Positions 1 through 6,000 of a stretch of 11,072 nt of DNA are shown one piece after another. Under the pieces are notes generated by a model that had not been told where the DNA came from, searched no databases, and was given only the letters and a program-made list of their open reading frames with translations. The stretch lies in assembly GCA_028684345.1 (NCBI GenBank), contig JAQUGB010000042.1, positions 1 to 11,072 on the forward strand. Direction: 5' to 3'. The position numbers and the translations under genes were made by a program. The DNA comes from Tepidiphilus sp. GTDB lineage: Bacteria; Pseudomonadota; Gammaproteobacteria; Burkholderiales; Rhodocyclaceae. The first letter of the stretch is position 1; each line of letters begins with the position of its first letter.

Positions 1-1
1 G

Positions 2-829
2 CGTCGCCAGCGCAAAACCACCGAGCATCTCGACTTCACCGATTCCCGTACCTTCGACGCTGCGGTCGCAGCGCTCGCGCAGGATCGGGATTGGGCGCAG
101 GGACTCGACGGACTCATTCTCGACGAATCCGCCGATTTGAAACCCGAGTGGTTCGCTGCTTTGCGTCGCAGTGTCTCCCCCGATACCCGCTGGTTGGTAC
201 TTCTCGATGCCGATCAACGGGTGCATCCCCACACCTGCGACATGGCCCCGTGGTGGGAGACGGAGCTACCGCAGGCGATCCGCTTCAGCGCCCGCGAGAA
301 TTTCCGCTCGCCGCGTGCCCTGGTCGAAACCCTCAATCTGCTCGAACTCACCGGAGAACCCCTCCTCTCGCACCATCCCTTTGCCGGCGAGCCGCCGGAA
401 TTCGAGGTCTACCCCGACGACGACCCGGCAGCGCTGCTGCGAGCCACCGAAACCGTCCTCGAGCGCTGGTTCGCCGACGGGATCGCACCGCAGGACGTTG
501 CCGTCTTGAGTTTTCAGGGGCGGGGACACAACGCGATCCTCGCGCAGGACACGCTGGCGGGTTGCCGTGTGCGCCGGTTTACGGGGCAATTCGACGCCCA
601 AGGCGCTCCCCAATGGAGCGAGGGTGAACTGCTCGTCGATACCGTCCTGCGTTTCAAGGGGCTCTCCGCCCCGGCGGTGCTGCTCACCGAAACCGACTGG
701 GCCCAGTTCGACGAATCCGCACGCCGGCGACTCTATGTCGCGCTCACCCGCGCCGAATGGCGCGCTGCCGTGGTACTCAGCGAACGGGCGGCGCGCGATG
801 TGAAAGCGCAGCTGGAAAAGGAGTCCTGA
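2..829 (+). CDS. Superfamily I DNA helicase (UvrD/NERD type), C-terminal part, 5' truncated by window edge
   Basis: The frame is open from base 2 to a TGA at 827-829 and gives 275 residues with no start visible, so the gene begins outside the window. Readable motifs, numbered from the first codon here, are a Walker B/motif II-like LILDES (D41, E42), a motif III-like LLDADQ ending at Q72, an ENFRSP stretch resembling motif IV, a motif V-like RFKGLSAP, and the motif VI signature YVALTRAEWRAAVVLSE near the C-terminus. This arrangement is known from UvrD/Rep-like helicases and from helicases carrying an N-terminal NERD nuclease domain. The ATP-binding motif I would lie upstream, so the NERD assignment is a guess. 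The C-terminal coding segment is repeated at 2144-2243. TA genes follow directly, which would fit an accessory or defence-type locus, but that context is suggestive only. Confidence 0.85.
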   Translation, partial: RRQRKTTEHLDFTDSRTFDAAVAALAQDRDWAQGLDGLILDESADLKPEWFAALRRSVSPDTRWLVLLDADQRVHPHTCDMAPWWETELPQAIRFSARENFRSPRALVETLNLLELTGEPLLSHHPFAGEPPEFEVYPDDDPAALLRATETVLERWFADGIAPQDVAVLSFQGRGHNAILAQDTLAGCRVRRFTGQFDAQGAPQWSEGELLVDTVLRFKGLSAPAVLLTETDWAQFDESARRRLYVALTRAEWRAAVVLSERAARDVKAQLEKES

Positions 830-1029
830 ACCCGGCGTGGCCATAATCACGCCTGAGCGCTGAGGCCACAGCGGCCTTGGGCAAGAAAAAAACGAGGCAC
901 GAGGCCGCAACGAATGGCCAGAACAAGGGGAAATCGGGGGGAATTCAGTGCCGAGTGTCATGAAGAGCCGGTTTCACTGCGAATTTCTCGGAAAACGGGG
1001 GTTGATCGAGGTTCCCAGAAGAAGACGGA
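830..1029. other. Intergenic stretch without a recognisable gene
   Basis: No convincing reading frame was found between the helicase stop and the antitoxin remnant. A short inverted repeat (AGGCC, five bases, GGCCT) occurs near 862-876, but an A-tract rather than a T-tract follows it, so it does not look like a plus-strand terminator. The last part holds one copy of a 35-base repeat (981-1015), listed separately. Confidence 0.5.
981..1015. repeat. 35-base dispersed direct repeat, copy 1
   Basis: Aligned without gaps to 2256-2290, this copy matches at 25 of 35 positions by hand count, including a shared 14-base core CGGAAAACGGGGGT (989-1002). It lies upstream of the antitoxin remnant, as copy 2 lies next to the BrnT-type TA locus. 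Its origin is unknown: it could be a fragment of an insertion-sequence end or a recombination scar. Confidence 0.5.
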
Positions 1030-1131
1030 GTGATGCGCGGCAAGATCGAACTCTTTAGCCTCGATGCGCTGGTGAACATGGCAACGGCTGCTGGGCTTCA
1101 TATTGAAATGCGGATACTCGAAACCACCTGA
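1030..1131 (+). pseudogene. 3' remnant of an XRE-family (HigA-like) antitoxin gene
   Basis: In the frame ending at TGA 1129-1131, the sequence from ATG 1033 encodes 32 residues, including RGKIELFSLDALVNMATAAG followed by LHIEMRI. This is the familiar C-terminal end of XRE antitoxins, where it follows the second half of the helix-turn-helix (typically ...VSDLxRGK...LFSLDxLVxM...). The frame is closed upstream by a TGA at 1003-1005, and the residues between 1006 and 1029 do not resemble the rest of the helix-turn-helix domain, so about two thirds of the gene is missing. No cognate toxin gene was found beside it. It is most likely dead, though a 32-residue peptide could be made in principle. Family recognition comes from the residue pattern alone. 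Confidence 0.7.
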
Positions 1132-1137
1132 TTTACT

Positions 1138-1177
1138 TGTCAGGTCGCGGATCAATGCAATCGTCCGGGACCCGACA
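1138..1177. repeat. Imperfect inverted repeat, 9-base arms
   Basis: TGTCAGGTC (1138-1146) and GACCCGACA (1169-1177) form arms with 8 of 9 complementary positions and a 22-base spacer. It lies between the antitoxin remnant and the HigB-type promoter. It may be a hairpin or scar of a lost element, and no function can be assigned. Confidence 0.3.
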
Positions 1178-1236
1178 CATAAAGAACAAAGGAATCGTCA
1201 TGGATCTGAGATCTGGCAATGCGCCAAGAATGGTCT

Positions 1237-1264
1237 TTGATCCATATGATTTTTAGTCCATAAT
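1237..1264 (+). promoter_or_regulatory. Predicted sigma-70 promoter of the higBA-type operon
   Basis: TTGATC (1237-1242) and CATAAT (1259-1264) are separated by 16 bases, giving 4/6 and 5/6 matches to the -35 and -10 consensus. Transcription would begin near 1271, leaving only about 13-22 bases of leader before the toxin gene. A CATATG palindrome lies in the spacer (1243-1248), and a TGGATC/GATCCA inverted pair (1201-1206, 1239-1244) surrounds the -35. Either could belong to an antitoxin operator, but this is unproven. Confidence 0.5.
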
Positions 1265-1292
1265 TGCGAGATGATTTCGGCAAGTGCATGAC

Positions 1293-1658
1293 ATGACCTG
1301 GACGGTCCTCTTTCACGACGCCTTCGACGAGGAATTCAGCGCCCTGAGCGACGGATTGCAGGACGAGCTCTTGGCGCACGCCAAGTTGTTGGCCGAGTTT
1401 GGGCCGAACCTGGGGCGACCGACGGTCGACACCCTCAAGGGGTCTCGTCACCTCAACATGAAGGAACTGAGGTTCTCCTGGAAAGGGCAGCTTTGGCGCG
1501 TCGCCTTTGCCTTCGATCCCCTGCGCCAGGCCATCTTGCTCGTGGCAGGCAACAAAAGCGGCGCAGACCAACGTCGTTTCTATAAACGACTGATCCGGAT
1601 CGCCGATGAGCGCTATGACGAACACCTCGACGAACTCGCCGACAGGACGAAGGAGTGA
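1293..1658 (+). CDS. higB: HigB-like toxin of the RelE/ParE superfamily (phage Gp49-like family)
   Basis: The 121-residue product begins MTWTVLFHDAFDEEF and contains LGRPTVDTLKGSRHLNMKEL, WRVAFAFDPLRQAILLVAG and KRFYKRLI-like stretches (here RRFYKRLIRIADERYDEHL). This pattern is characteristic of the Gp49-like HigB family, ribosome-dependent mRNA interferases of type II TA systems. A GTG at 1284 would add three residues. The ATG at 1293 was chosen because family members typically start MxWTV, and neither start has a strong ribosome binding site. Length is normal and nothing appears truncated. The stop codon lies 4 bases before the antitoxin start, as expected for a toxin-first TA operon. The basic residues R and K of the core are present, so the toxin is probably functional. 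Gene name is by family similarity only. Confidence 0.85.
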   Translation: MTWTVLFHDAFDEEFSALSDGLQDELLAHAKLLAEFGPNLGRPTVDTLKGSRHLNMKELRFSWKGQLWRVAFAFDPLRQAILLVAGNKSGADQRRFYKRLIRIADERYDEHLDELADRTKE

Positions 1659-1662
1659 TCCC

Positions 1663-2004
1663 ATGCCAAGGACGCTTGATGACATCATGGCCACTTTGCC
1701 GGAAGATCGCCGGCAGCGAATCGAAACACGGGCCCAGGAACTGGCTACGCTCAAGGACCTGCGCCTGGCCTTGCAAAAGACCCAGGAAGAGCTCGCGGCC
1801 ACCCTAGGGGTACGTCAGGACACGATCTCCCGGCTGGAGAGGCGCAGCGACATGCTGCTGTCTACCTTGCGCCACTACATCGAAAGTATGGGGGGCACAC
1901 TTGAGCTGGTCGCCAAGTTTCCCAACCGACCTCCCGTCGTGATCGAACACTTGGGAAGGGAGTCGTCGGACAAGGCCAGCAACGACGAAGAGGCCACCGT
2001 CTAG
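1663..2004 (+). CDS. higA: XRE-family antitoxin, HigA-like
   Basis: The 113-residue protein has a helix-turn-helix at about residues 33-75 (LRLALQKTQEELAATLGVRQ, then DTISRLERRSDMLLSTL). It is followed by GGTLELVAKFPNRPPV, the usual C-terminal part of antitoxins that accompany Gp49-like HigB toxins. It should bind and neutralise the upstream toxin and repress the shared promoter. The start at 1663 is supported by AGGAG at 1651-1655 with 7-base spacing. An in-frame ATG at 1606 lies inside the toxin gene and lacks such a site. The acidic, low-complexity tail (SSDKASNDEEATV) is probably disordered. The gene looks intact. Confidence 0.87.
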   Translation: MPRTLDDIMATLPEDRRQRIETRAQELATLKDLRLALQKTQEELAATLGVRQDTISRLERRSDMLLSTLRHYIESMGGTLELVAKFPNRPPVVIEHLGRESSDKASNDEEATV

Positions 2005-2143
2005 CCGGAAGAGTGGACCGGAATCCTCCCTTCAGCCTGGCCGCCGGGCTCTCGGTGCCAGCGGGCCACGCACGAGGCCTTGGCCCCAACGGGAAGCCCG
2101 CAACCAACAGGAGATTGCTCCGGGAAGGAAAAGCCACTTCAGG
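2005..2143. other. Short non-coding stretch after higA
   Basis: No recognisable gene, RNA or strong terminator was found here. It separates the HigA stop from the duplicated helicase tail. Confidence 0.4.
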
Positions 2144-2243
2144 GCACGCCGGCGGCTCTATGTCGCGCTCACCCGTGCCGAATGGCGCGCTGCCGTGGTG
2201 CTCAGCGAACAGGCTGCGCGCGATGTGAAAGCGCACAGGAAAA
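2144..2243 (+). pseudogene. Isolated duplicate of the helicase gene 3' end
   Basis: Positions 2146-2235 match 721-810 at 85 of 90 bases by hand alignment, and a looser match continues to about 2243. The encoded peptide RRLYVALTRAEWRAAVVLSE is identical to helicase motif VI of the upstream gene. Four of the five differences are synonymous third-position changes, and the fifth changes Arg to Gln. That pattern points to divergence while the copy was still part of a working helicase gene, not decay after duplication. The frame has lost the helicase stop codon and runs into unrelated sequence. It is a fragment with no start and no upstream helicase sequence. Confidence 0.85.
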
Positions 2244-2255
2244 GTGTCAGATTCC

Positions 2256-2290
2256 TGATTTTCCGGAAAACGGGGGTGGTTGAGAGTTCC
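2256..2290. repeat. 35-base dispersed direct repeat, copy 2, with 12-base palindrome
   Basis: This copy matches 981-1015 at 25 of 35 positions and shares the core CGGAAAACGGGGGT (2264-2277). It contains the perfect palindrome TTTTCCGGAAAA (2259-2270), which is imperfect in copy 1. It sits 12 bases after the helicase-tail duplicate and 19 bases from the end of the BrnT-type antitoxin gene. Confidence 0.5.
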
Positions 2291-2308
2291 TTGGTATGCG
2301 CGGCCCGG

Positions 2309-2644
2309 TCAGTGCAGGGCGGCGAGTGCGGCTTCCGGTGCCTTGTCGAGCACTTTGAGCAATGCCTTGGCCGCGCCTGTTGGGCGGCGCTTTCCTTGTT
2401 CCCAGTTGCGGATGGTGTCCAGCGGAACATTGATCCGCTCGGCAAATTCCGCTTGGCTTAGCCCCAAACGCAGGCGGACGCGGCGCACGAAACGGGCAAC
2501 GTCTTGCAGCGCGTCGATCTCATCGGCAGTGGCCTGTCGGGCAATGTCGGTTTCCGTCGTAGCATCCACCCGTTCGGGATCGATGCGCCCAATATCCAGC
2601 GATTCTGGAATTTCTGGGTCAATCCTCATGCGTACGATTTTCAT
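2309..2644 (-). CDS. XRE-family antitoxin paired with BrnT-type toxin
   Basis: The 111-residue protein has a helix-turn-helix at about residues 58-92 (LGLSQAEFAERINVPLDTIR, then NWEQGKRRPTGAAKALL). The -NWEQGxRxPTGPA- style is typical of antitoxins encoded after DUF497/BrnT toxins. Classical BrnA antitoxins carry a ribbon-helix-helix instead, so this is the HTH variant. It should neutralise BrnT and repress the operon. The start at 2644 lies inside the toxin gene, with a 26-base overlap, and GGGAG lies about 10 bases upstream. Translation is probably coupled to the toxin. An internal ATG at 2629 is possible but has no ribosome binding site. The gene seems intact. Confidence 0.85.
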   Translation of the reverse strand: MKIVRMRIDPEIPESLDIGRIDPERVDATTETDIARQATADEIDALQDVARFVRRVRLRLGLSQAEFAERINVPLDTIRNWEQGKRRPTGAAKALLKVLDKAPEAALAALH

Positions 2645-2900
2645 AGTGCTTGATCTCCCGTTGGTTGGCCTTGCGGGCCGAGATGATGCGAATTACGCCA
2701 TTCCTGGGCGTATAGACCACGACGAAGAGCCGACCTTCGATCTTGCCCATCAACTGGTAACGTTCTTCGCCGTAGCTGTATCGGGTGTCGGCCTGGATCA
2801 GGCGATTCGGATCGAAAAAGGCTCTGGCCGCATAGGCGAAATCAAACCCACGCTCGAGGAAGCACGCTTCGCTTTTTGTCTCATCCCATTCGAAATCCAT
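2619..2900 (-). CDS. brnT: BrnT family (DUF497) type II toxin
   Basis: The 93-residue product begins MDFEWDETKSEACFLERGFD and contains the family hallmarks FFDPNRL, YSYGEERYQLMGKIEGRLFV, VVYTPR and IRIISARKANQREIKHYE. BrnT proteins are RelE-like ribonucleases that block translation. The frame stays open to 3038, but the extra 46 residues look unlike any BrnT and would begin inside the nrdJ terminator, so the ATG at 2900 was chosen. No Shine-Dalgarno is evident. The predicted -10 lies so close that the transcript may begin at or near the start codon. It overlaps the downstream antitoxin gene by 26 bases. Confidence 0.87.
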   Translation of the reverse strand: MDFEWDETKSEACFLERGFDFAYAARAFFDPNRLIQADTRYSYGEERYQLMGKIEGRLFVVVYTPRNGVIRIISARKANQREIKHYENRTHED

Positions 2901-2906
2901 GGTCCG

Positions 2907-2935
2907 ATTGTAGTTCAAAGGACTACCCACCACAA
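2907..2935 (-). promoter_or_regulatory. Predicted promoter of the brnT operon
   Basis: On the minus strand, TTGTGG (plus positions 2930-2935) and TACAAT (2907-2912) are 17 bases apart. The -10 is a 5/6 match. The start point would fall at about 2900, the first base of the brnT ATG, implying a leaderless or near-leaderless mRNA. Upstream, GTGACGC occurs twice with 12-base periodicity (2969-2975, 2981-2987) and could be a regulator site, but this is only a guess. Confidence 0.4.
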
Positions 2936-3023
2936 GGGAACCCGCTTCGGCCAGCGTCTTTTCGGGATGTGACGCATTGCGTGACGCGGGAAGTGATGGG
3001 GGTGGCGTTGCAGGGGAAAAATG

Positions 3024-3056
3024 AAAAACGCCCGGCATCTAACCGGGCGTTTCGTT
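3024..3056 (-). terminator. Rho-independent terminator of nrdJ
   Basis: AAACGCCCGG (3026-3035), a 7-base loop and CCGGGCGTTT (3043-3052) form a perfect 10-bp stem. On the minus strand the stem is followed by a T-rich run, as expected 20 bases beyond the nrdJ stop. The plus-strand side also ends in T-rich sequence, so it may work in both directions. It insulates nrdJ from the same-strand brnT operon. Confidence 0.85.
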
Positions 3057-3075
3057 TTCCGCGATGCGGCGGAGG

Positions 3076-6000
3076 TCAGCCGCAGGTGCCGACCGCGCCG
3101 CAGGCGGTGCAGAAGTCGCAGCCGTCCTTGCGGATCACGGCGTAGTTGCCGCATTCGCTGCAGCGCGCGCCTTGCATGAGCTTGGGATCGCGCTCGTCGC
3201 GCGGTGCTTCCAGCAGGCCCATCTCGCGGATGGGGAAACCCCGTTCATCCAGGATGCCGAGCATGGCGTAGCGGTGGATGATGAGGCGGGCGAGGTAGGC
3301 CACGGTGCTGGGGAAGTTTTGCTGGCGCCGATCGCCGGGCACGAAGGCCATAAAGTCGCCCAGGGGCTCGGGGTAGTTGAGGAGTTTGCGCAGCTTCATG
3401 CCGATCCAGGCCGGGTCGATGACACGCATGTCGAGCGACAGGATCCGGGTGAGGCCGTCGAGCGAGCGCGGATAATGGCCGGCGAGCCACATGGCGTAGG
3501 GTCGGGTCATGGGGCCGGCACCGTCGGGTGAGGGCAGGGTGATCTCTTTCAGGCCCAGGATGAAATCGTCGCCCGTGGTCGGGTTCTGGATGTCCACCGT
3601 CCAGGAGAGCGTGCCCTCCGTGCCGGTCTTGGGCTCGTGGCGGCTGAAGAGGCTGTCGAGCACGGGCGTGTCTCCGAGGTGCTCGAAGGCGCCGAGCCGC
3701 TCGCAGCGGTAGCGCACCACCTGACCAAAGGCGGAGACGACGCTGGGGAAGCGCTTGGGCTCGCCATGCGGCGGGAAGGGCATGTCGAAAGATTTCTCGC
3801 CCACGACTTTGGCGAGCTCTTCGAGTTTGATCTGCAGCCAGCCGCGGTCGTTGGCGCGCATGTCCATGGAGAGCGTTTTGGCGACCGCGCCGAGGCCGCG
3901 GGGCTGGTCGGCGCCATTGACCCAGACTTCGAAGGGGAAGGCGCCGTGTCCGTTCTGGTCGATGTGGCCGACGAAGAGCGCGAATTCGCCCTCCGGGGTC
4001 TCGAGCATGTAGGTCCAGGCGGGGTTGCCGTCGGGCAGTTTCGGCCGCCCCGGCCAGCGCAGGCTGGAGAGGACCGGCGCGGGCAGTTTCTGGATGGACA
4101 GGCGCCGGTTGGCATCGGCGAATTCGAGCTCGCTCGTCTCGGGCGTCTTCTCTTTGGGAGGCTCGACCGTGAGGATGGCGCCGACGACGTTGTTGGGCCG
4201 GTAGGTGGCCAGCCCCTTGAGGCCGGATTTCCAGGCGAAGGTGTAGAGGTCCTGGAAGTCCTCGTAGGGGTAGTCTTCGGCGACGTTGACGGTCTTGGAG
4301 ATGGAAGTGTCGATGTAGGGGGCGACCGCCGCGACCATGGCGGCGTGGGCCTTGGCCGAGATCTCGAGCGCGGTGACGAAGGCGGGCGGCAGGTGCTCCA
4401 CGTCGCCGCCCAGATGCTTGTAGAGCCGCCAGGCGTGGTCTTCGACGCTGTATTCCTTGAAGGTGCCGTCGGCCATGCGCTTGCGCCGGGTGTAGGTGTA
4501 GGAGAAGGGCGGCTCGATCCCGTTGCTCGCGTTGTCGGCAAAGGCGAGCGAGATGGTGCCGGTGGGCGCGATGGAGAGCAGGTGCGAGTTGCGGATGCCG
4601 TGCTTGCGGATCAGCGCCTTGAGTTCGGCGGGCAGGCGCGAGGCGAAGTTGCCGCCGGTGAGGTAGAGGTCGGGATTGAAGAGGGGGAAGGCGCCGCGTT
4701 CCTTGGCGAGTCCCACCGAGGCGGTGTAGGCCCGGTCGCGCATGTAGCGCGAGATCTCGGAGGCGGTGAGGCGCGCTTCTTCGGCGTCGTAGCGCTTGCC
4801 GAGCATGATGAGCGCGTCGCCCAGACCGGTGAAGCCAAGGCCGATGCGCCGTTTGCTCATGGCCTCGCGCTGCTGCTCGGGCAGGGGCCAGTGGGTGACG
4901 TCGAGCACGTTGTCGAGCATGCGCACGGCCACGTCGATCACTTTGCCGAAGGCCTCGAAATCGAAGCGTGCTTCGTCGGTGAAGGGGTCACGCACGAAGC
5001 GCGTCAGGTTGATCGAACCGAGATCGCAGCAACCGTAGGGGGGAAGGGGTTGCTCCGCGCAGTTATGAACGTAGAGGCCGTTCGCATCGAAGGCGTGGAC
5101 CTCGGCCACCGTGACGTCGAACACGGGCTCTTCACCCTCCGGGACGAGACGGTGGACGGTGGCGGTGAAGCGCTCGCGATTGGGCGTGCGCACATAGGCA
5201 TCGAGCAGGGACTGCAGCCGTGCGGCTTTTTCCGTGTCGGCAAAGCCGATGGATTCGGCGAAGCGGGCGACGTTGTCACCGCTGATGATGAGTTCGTGAA
5301 GGGCCTGGGTGTCGTAGGCCCGCTCGCTGCCCCGACCGTCGGGCAGGACCCGCAGGCCGGCCGGGCGGCGGTTGCGATACAGGCGCGAGGCGATGCCCAG
5401 GCGCAGCAGCATGCGCTGGACGGTGCGCAGCCGTTCTTCGTCGGTTTGGGTCAGGCGGATGCTCACGCCTTTGTCCTGCGAGCCCTGCACCGAGCCGTCG
5501 GCGTCGAAGAGACCGCGCAGCAGACCGCGGTAGAAGTCGCTGGAGCGGCGCTCCACGGCAGCGGTGAGGCATTTGTTGCCCGGGGTCATGCCGAGTTCGA
5601 GGGCGAGACGGCGCAGGGCGCCGGAGGCGAGGCGGAATTCGCCACGCCCAAGGATGGGGCGTTGCCAGCCTTGAAAATCGGCCCGGTGTGGCAGGGCGCG
5701 CGCCGCGGTCTCGGCGGCTTGCAGGATGCCGGCCGCGCCGACGGACGGAAGGGCTTCGCCGTTGGCGGTGAGCCGCAGCGCGGGATCCCAGACGCTGAGG
5801 ACGGCCTTGTCCGTTTTGAGTACGCCGTCGCCCACGAGCAGCCCGAGGAGGTACCCTTCGTCGAAACTGCCTTCGCCCTTCCAGCCTGGCAGACGGCGGT
5901 GATCGTGCAGCACGATCCGATCGCCCGGGGCGAGTTCTCCGGCCTTGACCCATTCGGTCTGCAGGCGCTCGCGCGTCTTGCGTGTGACGCGGCGTACGGG

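Noticed and set aside
266..961. A minus-strand open frame antisense to the helicase end.
   Set aside because: The helicase motifs on the plus strand explain the region. The minus-strand peptide shows no recognisable domain.
2280..2972. A plus-strand open frame across the BrnT/antitoxin locus.
   Set aside because: Both minus-strand genes have clear family motifs. The plus-strand peptide does not.
2901..3038. A longer BrnT reading frame starting at 3038.
   Set aside because: The extra 46 residues do not resemble BrnT, and the start lies inside the nrdJ terminator hairpin.
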